Shown piece after piece: positions 5,267-10,155 of a DNA stretch of 10,155 nucleotides (the first letter of the stretch is position 1; each line of letters starts with the position of its first letter). The stretch comes from Clostridia bacterium (GTDB lineage Bacteria > Bacillota > Clostridia > Oscillospirales > Acutalibacteraceae). The translations under genes were made by a program, and so were the position numbers. The stretch lies in the NCBI GenBank assembly GCA_900771185.1, contig CAAGND010000234.1:1-10155 (forward strand), written 5' to 3'. Below the pieces are notes generated by a model. The model was given only the letters and a program-made list of their open reading frames with translations. It had not been told where the DNA came from and searched no databases.

Positions 5267-7723
5267 ATGGCGGAATTGTTTGCAAAGGTTGCGCTTGAAA
5301 ACGTCAACTGTTCTTTTGACAAAGAGTATGATTATTCTGTGCCCTCGGAGTTTGTTGATACTGTGTCCGCCGGATGCAGGGTTGTGGTACCTTTCGGGGG
5401 CGGAGACAAAAAGCGAGTAGGAATAATTACCGCTCTCTGTGACGCAACAAAAAACAAGAAAATAAAAACAATTTCAGCGGTGCTTGACGAAGCACCGCTT
5501 CTTAGTAATGAGATGCTGTCTTTGGCGCGCTGGATGTCTGAACAAACCTTCTGCACATATTATGAAGCTGTCAAAGCTATGCTTCCGACTGGAATAAATC
5601 ACCGCATAATTCGCTCATTCTGCGCCAGGCCGGGGATAAATGACGAACAGCTCTCAGCTCTTTCCGCCGATGAACGCAGGGTTTATGAGTATCTTCTGTC
5701 ACGTTCCGGATATATCTGTCCGGAAAATTTTCTCAAAGCACTTGGACTTGATGTTTCATCGGATATTCCGGAGCTTCTTTTTAAAAAGGGTCTGCTTGCC
5801 GCAAACGACGATGCGGAGCGCAATATAGGAGACAATTTTGTGAAAATGGTTCGCCTGTGCGAGCCTGTTCCGGAGTTCAAGCTCAGTAAGAAACAGCAGT
5901 CGGTTGTTGATATACTTTCTGATACCGGCCCCGTAAGTGTCAGAGATATGTGCGGATTTACGGGATATACGTCATCTGTTGTCTATGCGCTTGAGAAAAA
6001 AGGTGTAGTGGAATGTTTTGAACAGGAGGTTCTGCGTTCTGCGAGGCTGCATTATCAAAATTCAGGCTCATATTGTGAGGATGATATTGTTCTCACTGAC
6101 GAGCAGCAGAGAGCATTTGACGGACTTATTAAGGACTATAGAGCTAAAGACGGAAAAACATCGTTGCTTTACGGTGTTACCGGAAGCGGAAAGACTTCCG
6201 TTTATCTCAAGCTTATCGATGAGGTTCTTGCGGACGGCAGAAATGTCATAGTTATGGTGCCGGAAATCTCGCTTACTCCGCAGACGTTGTCGGTTTTCCA
6301 TTCAAGATATAAGGACTGTGTTGCAGTTTTTCACAGTGCGCTTTCTGCGGGTGAGAGAACTGACGAGTGGAAACGTGTGAAGAACGGTAAGGCGAGGATT
6401 GCGATAGGAACGAGGTCGGCGGTTTTTGCGCCGTTCGATAATATCGGACTGATTATTATCGATGAGGAGCAGGAGCATACATATAAATCCGAACAGACTC
6501 CGCGATACAGTGCAAAAAATGTGGCAAGATTCAGAACAGGATGGCACTCCGGTTTAACACTTCTTGCATCAGCCACTCCGAGTGTCGAATCTTTTGCAGC
6601 TGCCAAAAGCGGGAAATATGCTTTGTATGAGCTGCGAAACCGTTACGGGGGTGCTGTGCTGCCGGAAGTTGTGACAGTTGATATGCGCTCAGAACAAGCG
6701 CATGGAAATAATTCTCGCTTGAGTGAAACCCTGAAAAAAGAGCTTGCGGAAAACCTCAGCAATAACCGCCAGTCTATTGTTCTTATAAACAGGCGTGGAT
6801 ATAATACTTTTGTATCATGCACCTCATGCGGCCATGTGGTCTCCTGTCCGAATTGCAGTATATCAATGACTTATCATGCGGCCAATGGTAGGCTGATGTG
6901 CCATTATTGTGGGTATTCCATAAGATTTACACACGACTGCCCGGAATGCGGCAAGCCGTCTCTGCGATATTCAGGATTCGGAACACAGAAGATAGAAGAT
7001 GAGATAGAGACATTTCTGCCGGCTGCCCGGGTTTTGCGTATGGACACCGATACAACCTCATCACGTTTTGCACATGAGGAGCTTCTCAGCAGTTTTGCAA
7101 AAGGTGAATATGATATAATGGTCGGTACACAGATGGTTGCCAAAGGTCTGGATTTTGAAAATGTGACGCTTGCCGCCGTTGTGTCTGTTGATCAACAGCT
7201 TTATAACGATGATTTCAGGAGTATGGAGCGTACCTTTGCTCTGCTGACGCAGGTTGTCGGGCGTTCGGGCAGAGGAAGGCATCCCGGAAAGGCGATAATT
7301 CAGACTCTGACGCCGGAGAACGATATTATAAAGCTTGCGGCAAAGCAGGATTATGATGCGTTCTATAATACGGAAATAAGGCTCCGGAAGCTTATGATAT
7401 ATCCACCGTTCTGCGATATTTGTGTTGTCGGATTTTCCGGTGAGGACGAAATGAAGACACGGGTCGCGTCAAAGTGCGCATTGGATAAGATAAAAGAGCT
7501 GACCGGAGGAGAATATAAGGACGAAAAGCTCATCGTTTTAGGACCTTTGCCGGCGAGAGTTGAACGTGTGAACAGAAAGTACAGATACAGGCTGATTATT
7601 AAATGTAAAAACACATCTGGTTTCAGAAAAATGATATCCGAGATACAGACGGATTTTTATAAGGATAAAAGATTTTCGGAGGTTTCGGTCTATGCTGATA
7701 TCAATCCGGAAATGACAGTTTAA
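5267..7723 (+). CDS. priA: Primosomal protein N' (replication restart helicase PriA)
   Basis: An 818-residue superfamily 2 helicase that recognises stalled forks and starts reloading of the replicative helicase. The N-terminal 3'-DNA-binding domain is at about 1-110 (KVALENVNCSFDKEYDYSVP, then AGCRVVVPFG). A variable winged-helix region follows at about 125-265. The helicase core has Walker A GVTGSGKT (303-310), Walker B DEEQ (399-402), SATPS (435-439), GTQMVAKGLDF (620-630) and QVVGRSGRG (662-670). Eight cysteines that bind two zinc ions in the family are present: C518, C521, C527, C530, C545, C548, C558 and C561. The C-terminal domain spans about 690-818 with PPFCDICVV (713-721) and LGPLPARVERV (758-768). 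The more usual DEEH is DEEQ here, and SGR replaces the common AGR. Length is within the usual range. It sits between rpoZ and def, as in other Firmicutes apart from the missing coaBC. Confidence 0.97.
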   Translation: MAELFAKVALENVNCSFDKEYDYSVPSEFVDTVSAGCRVVVPFGGGDKKRVGIITALCDATKNKKIKTISAVLDEAPLLSNEMLSLARWMSEQTFCTYYEAVKAMLPTGINHRIIRSFCARPGINDEQLSALSADERRVYEYLLSRSGYICPENFLKALGLDVSSDIPELLFKKGLLAANDDAERNIGDNFVKMVRLCEPVPEFKLSKKQQSVVDILSDTGPVSVRDMCGFTGYTSSVVYALEKKGVVECFEQEVLRSARLHYQNSGSYCEDDIVLTDEQQRAFDGLIKDYRAKDGKTSLLYGVTGSGKTSVYLKLIDEVLADGRNVIVMVPEISLTPQTLSVFHSRYKDCVAVFHSALSAGERTDEWKRVKNGKARIAIGTRSAVFAPFDNIGLIIIDEEQEHTYKSEQTPRYSAKNVARFRTGWHSGLTLLASATPSVESFAAAKSGKYALYELRNRYGGAVLPEVVTVDMRSEQAHGNNSRLSETLKKELAENLSNNRQSIVLINRRGYNTFVSCTSCGHVVSCPNCSISMTYHAANGRLMCHYCGYSIRFTHDCPECGKPSLRYSGFGTQKIEDEIETFLPAARVLRMDTDTTSSRFAHEELLSSFAKGEYDIMVGTQMVAKGLDFENVTLAAVVSVDQQLYNDDFRSMERTFALLTQVVGRSGRGRHPGKAIIQTLTPENDIIKLAAKQDYDAFYNTEIRLRKLMIYPPFCDICVVGFSGEDEMKTRVASKCALDKIKELTGGEYKDEKLIVLGPLPARVERVNRKYRYRLIIKCKNTSGFRKMISEIQTDFYKDKRFSEVSVYADINPEMTV
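5477..5498 (+). repeat. Perfect 9-bp stem-loop inside priA
   Basis: GCGGTGCTT and AAGCACCGC are exact inverted repeats around the loop GACG. The stem is GC-rich and lies about 210 bases into priA, covering codons for AVLDEAPL. TTCTTAG follows it, which is not a real T-run, so it is not called a terminator. It may affect transcript folding or be a chance product of the codons. Confidence 0.4.
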
Positions 7724-7755
7724 TATAAATACTCAAACGGTCAGGAGGTATTTTT

Positions 7756-8211
7756 ATGGCTTTGAGAAATATTGTGAAAATAGGGGATCCGATGCTGAAA
7801 AAGACCAGCCGCCCCGTTGAAAAGTTTGACGAAAGATTGTCTCAACTCATAGACGATATGAAAGAGACAATGTATGACGCTCAGGGCTGCGGACTTGCGG
7901 CGGTTCAGGTCGGCGTTCTCAGACGCGTTGTTGTTGTGGATGTGGGAGACGGCTTTCTTGAGCTTGTGAACCCCGAGATAATATATCGTGAGGGCGAGCA
8001 GCAGGCGGAGGAAGGATGCCTTTCTCTGCCCGGTGAATGCGGCGTGACGTTGCGTCCCGCAGTCGTCAAGGTCAAGGCTCAGGACAGAAACGGAAACTGG
8101 CAGGTTTTTAAAGGCGAGGGTCTTAAAGCGAGATGCTTCTGCCATGAGATAGATCATCTTGACGGGATAGTTTTTACCCAGCGCCTTGCCAAGCCGTCAC
8201 TGGATAGATAA
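7756..8211 (+). CDS. def: Peptide deformylase
   Basis: A 151-residue metalloenzyme that removes the formyl group from the N-terminal methionine of new proteins, working after Fmt has formylated the initiator tRNA. The three family motifs are present: GCGLAAVQ (44-51), EGCLSLPG (86-93) with metal ligand C88, and HEIDH (130-134) with ligands H130 and H134 and catalytic E131. The residue before HEIDH is Cys rather than the more common Gln, and motif 1 has Val where Pro is common; both variants occur, as far as I recall, in clostridial enzymes. The short C-terminus indicates a type 1 enzyme. AGGAGGT (7743-7749) is 6 bases before the ATG. The gene is 32 bases after priA and 21 bases before fmt, the usual def-fmt pairing. 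Confidence 0.96.
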   Translation: MALRNIVKIGDPMLKKTSRPVEKFDERLSQLIDDMKETMYDAQGCGLAAVQVGVLRRVVVVDVGDGFLELVNPEIIYREGEQQAEEGCLSLPGECGVTLRPAVVKVKAQDRNGNWQVFKGEGLKARCFCHEIDHLDGIVFTQRLAKPSLDR

Positions 8212-8219
8212 AGAATTTT

Positions 8220-8226
8220 GGAGGGG
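8220..8226 (+). promoter_or_regulatory. Ribosome binding site fixing the fmt start
   Basis: GGAGGGG, whose GGAGG core ends 8 bases before ATG 8233, selects MRIVFMGTPDF as the N-terminus. The in-frame TTG at 8218 overlaps the site and is not used. Confidence 0.8.
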
Positions 8227-8232
8227 ATATAT

Positions 8233-9159
8233 ATGCGAATTGTTTTTATGGGTACTCCGGATTTCTCTGTTCCGTGCCTTCAGGCACTTGTTGATGACGG
8301 GCACGATGTTTGCGCGGTGTTTACACAGCCGGATAAGCCTAAAGGTCGTCACGGTGTGCTTTCGGCACCTCCGGTAAAGGAACTTGCCTTAAAATATGAT
8401 ATCCCCGTCTATCAGCCTGATTCGTTAAAAAACGATGAAATAAAGAGTTATTTTGCTTCTCTCGGCGCTGATCTTGCCATTGTAGTCGCATACGGCAAAA
8501 TTTTACCGGAGGAGTTTTTAAATGCTCCCAAGTACGGATGTATTAATATGCATGCGTCACTGTTACCCAAGCTCAGAGGTGCAGCACCTATTCAGTGGTC
8601 GATTATAAACGGCGAAAAACGCAGCGGAGTGACTGCTATGCAGATGGACAAGGGGCTTGATACTGGAGATATTCTTCTATCCGAGAGTGTTGAAATCAGA
8701 GATGATGAAACGGCTCAGGAGCTGCATGATGAATTGTCCGTTCTCGGTGCGCAGGTTATGCGAAAAACGCTTTCAGTGCTGCAAAGGGGAGAGCTTTCAC
8801 CGGTCAGACAGGATGATTCTCAGAGCACATATGCTCCAATTCTCACCAAGGAGCTTTCCGCTATTGATTGGCAAAAGAGCGCTTTGCAGATACACAATCA
8901 GATAAGAGGTCTTTATCCGTGGCCGGGAGCATCGGCTGTGCTCAACGGCAAAACATTAAAGATACATTCGGCTAAACTTCTCGGAAAAACGCAGGGAGAA
9001 CCGGGTGAGGTGGTGTTCAATGATCGCCGTCTATGCGTTGCCTGCGGAGATGGTAATGCAGTGGAATTGCTGGTTATACAAGCTCCTGGCAAAAAGGCTA
9101 TGCCTGTGACGGATTATCTGAGAGGAAATCCGGTGGTTTTGGGAACAATATTTGAGTAG
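8233..9159 (+). CDS. fmt: Methionyl-tRNA formyltransferase
   Basis: A 308-residue enzyme that transfers the formyl group from 10-formyl-tetrahydrofolate to methionyl-tRNA(fMet). The N-terminal Rossmann domain begins MRIVFMGTPDFSVPCL, followed by TQPDKPKGR (31-39), the tRNA-contact loop. The catalytic block is INMHASLLPKLRGAAPIQW (104-122) with N105 and H107, and GLDTGD (141-146) with D143. These match N106, H108 and D144 of the E. coli enzyme. The C-terminal domain (about 205-308) carries RGLYPWPGA (225-233) and a beta-barrel-like end. Length is normal for the family (about 305-315). It follows def closely; the two act at opposite ends of the formyl-methionine cycle. The next gene starts 31 bases later. 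Confidence 0.97.
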   Translation: MRIVFMGTPDFSVPCLQALVDDGHDVCAVFTQPDKPKGRHGVLSAPPVKELALKYDIPVYQPDSLKNDEIKSYFASLGADLAIVVAYGKILPEEFLNAPKYGCINMHASLLPKLRGAAPIQWSIINGEKRSGVTAMQMDKGLDTGDILLSESVEIRDDETAQELHDELSVLGAQVMRKTLSVLQRGELSPVRQDDSQSTYAPILTKELSAIDWQKSALQIHNQIRGLYPWPGASAVLNGKTLKIHSAKLLGKTQGEPGEVVFNDRRLCVACGDGNAVELLVIQAPGKKAMPVTDYLRGNPVVLGTIFE

Positions 9160-9190
9160 ACAGAAGTCTTTGTGAAACGGAGGTATTTTA

Positions 9191-9892
9191 ATGGGTTGGA
9201 TGTATTATTATGATTATTACTTTTTGATACTTGTTGTGCCCGCGCTTCTAATTTCGTTAGCTGCACAGATAATGGTTAAAACTACCTTTTCAAAGCAATC
9301 AAAAAAACTCAGCGCAAGAGGAATAAGCGGTGCTCAGGCAGCATCCAATATCCTCTCATATTATGGGATAACGAACGTCAGAATAGAGAGAGTCTCCGGA
9401 AATCTCACAGATCACTATGATCCCAAAACCAATGTCATAAGGCTTTCGGACAACGTGTTTTCAAGCACATCAATCGCGGCTATCGGAGTGGCTTGCCATG
9501 AGGCTGGGCACGCGGCACAGCATGCCAATAATTATCTGCCTATAAAGATAAGAAATGCTATCATTCCTGTCTGCAACATTGGCTCGACAGTAGGACTTCC
9601 TTTGGCTATCATAGGATATTTCCTAGGATTTGAACCGCTTGTGACTGTTGGACTCCTTCTCTATGCGCTCATTGCCGTTTTTCAGCTTGTGACACTTCCG
9701 GTGGAGTTCAACGCAAGCAGACGAGCCATGCAGGTTATAGATGAAACTGGTTTGCTGTATGATGACGAACAGGCTGGTGCCCGAAAGGTGTTGACTGCCG
9801 CTGCCATGACATATGTTGCGGCACTGTTGGTGTCACTGGCCAATCTTCTGCGTTTTGTGATAAGATTGACGGGAAATAACCGAAGAAATTAA
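9191..9892 (+). CDS. yugP: Membrane zinc metallopeptidase, YugP family
   Basis: A 233-residue integral membrane protein of the neutral zinc metallopeptidase family (Zn_peptidase_2, Bacillus YugP). It opens with a Tyr-rich YYYDYYF and a membrane segment at about 9-28 (FLILVVPALLISLAAQIMV). NVIRLSDNVF (81-90) leads to the zinc motif HEAGH (103-107), with ligands H103 and H107 and catalytic E104. Further membrane segments lie at about 123-145, 149-170 and 202-225. LPVEFNASRRA (169-179) contains E172, the likely third ligand, just after a membrane helix. Substrates are unknown. GGAGGT (9179-9184) is 6 bases before the ATG. Location between fmt and rsmB is common in Clostridia. The family call is secure; peptidase activity is inferred from the motif. 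Confidence 0.94.
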   Translation: MGWMYYYDYYFLILVVPALLISLAAQIMVKTTFSKQSKKLSARGISGAQAASNILSYYGITNVRIERVSGNLTDHYDPKTNVIRLSDNVFSSTSIAAIGVACHEAGHAAQHANNYLPIKIRNAIIPVCNIGSTVGLPLAIIGYFLGFEPLVTVGLLLYALIAVFQLVTLPVEFNASRRAMQVIDETGLLYDDEQAGARKVLTAAAMTYVAALLVSLANLLRFVIRLTGNNRRN

Positions 9893-9908
9893 CCGGGGTG
9901 TTTCGTTT

Positions 9909-10155
9909 ATGAAAAAGAGCGCCAGACAGACAGCATTTGATATTTTGCTCAAAGTGGAAAGGGGAGGAGCATATTCAAACCTTGAACTTGATTCTCGGCT
10001 CGGCAGCATATCTGACGTCAGTGTGGATTCTGCCCTTTTGACAGCCTTGGTCTATGGTTCTCTTGAAAAGCTTATAACTATTGACTATAATCTTTCTCTA
10101 TGTCTCAGACAGCCGCTCAAAAAACTGAAACCTGAGGTGCTCACCGCTCTCAGAC
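9909..10155 (+). CDS. rsmB: 16S rRNA (cytosine-967-C5)-methyltransferase RsmB, 3' truncated
   Basis: The first 82 codons of a gene that runs off the window. The visible part is the NusB-like N-terminal RNA-binding domain: ARQTAFDILLKVERGGAYSN (5-24), LLTALVYGSLEKLITIDY (44-61) and QPLKKLKPEVLTALR (68-82). This is the standard opening of RsmB (Sun), which methylates C967 of 16S rRNA. The SAM-binding methyltransferase domain and catalytic cysteines lie outside the window, so catalytic competence cannot be judged. GGGGTG (9895-9900) is 8 bases before ATG 9909, 16 bases after yugP. NusB itself has a similar fold, but the sequence and the def-fmt-rsmB order point to RsmB. Confidence 0.92.
   Translation, partial: MKKSARQTAFDILLKVERGGAYSNLELDSRLGSISDVSVDSALLTALVYGSLEKLITIDYNLSLCLRQPLKKLKPEVLTALR

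Noticed and set aside
8274..8287. Near-perfect palindrome GTGCCT-TC-AGGCAC in fmt
   Set aside because: Lies in codons for the conserved N-terminus of Fmt, has a loop too short for a stable hairpin, and is not near a promoter or gene end.
1..10155. A hidden novel system such as a defence island, phage remnant, RNA gene or CRISPR array
   Set aside because: Every stretch is explained by conserved housekeeping genes with tight spacing on one strand; no direct repeats, tRNA-like folds or foreign-looking genes were seen.

Overview
The window is a dense chromosomal housekeeping region from a low-to-mid-GC Gram-positive bacterium. It most likely belongs to the class Clostridia, with an Oscillospiraceae/Ruminococcaceae-type genome as the best guess. 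Three things suggest this: the neighbour order (DUF2953-ytfJ-D,D-carboxypeptidase-rluB, then yicC-remA-gmk-rpoZ-priA-def-fmt-yugP-rsmB), the strong GGAGG-type ribosome binding sites, and spore-associated families (YtfJ/GerW, a DacB/DacF-type carboxypeptidase). The lineage is inferred from gene content and was not tested by a search. All fourteen genes are on the + strand, gaps are 80 bases or less, and two genes are cut by the window edges. I see no tRNA, rRNA, CRISPR array, insertion sequence, phage gene or convincing intrinsic terminator, and no gene-free stretch over 300 bases.

Region 1 (2-3186) is the distal part of a sporulation/cell-wall cluster. It holds the 3' end of a DUF2953 (YtfI-like) gene, ytfJ overlapping it by ATGA, a secreted D-Ala-D-Ala carboxypeptidase whose start lies inside a long imperfect hairpin, the 23S rRNA pseudouridine synthase gene rluB with a probable TTG start, and a 113-residue protein of unknown function that weakly resembles a degenerate GNAT fold.

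Region 2 (3200-10155) starts at a good sigma-A promoter (TTGACA, 18 bp, TG-extended TAAAAT) ahead of yicC. It reads as one long operon: yicC (RNase-like), remA (DNA-binding regulator), gmk (GMP kinase), rpoZ (RNA polymerase omega), priA (replication restart helicase), def and fmt (N-terminal formyl-methionine processing), yugP (membrane zinc peptidase) and the start of rsmB (16S rRNA m5C967 methyltransferase). remA/gmk and gmk/rpoZ each overlap by exactly 8 bases, which suggests translational coupling. Products of the operon serve RNA decay, nucleotide supply, transcription, replication restart, translation initiation and ribosome modification.

I did not find a new defence, mobile or biosynthetic system; most of the window is ordinary. 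The points most worth a second look are the hairpin over the carboxypeptidase start, the small orphan protein before yicC and its ambiguous start, unusual residues in the GMP-binding segment of guanylate kinase, and the absence of spmA/spmB and coaBC from positions where Bacillus and many Clostridia carry them.
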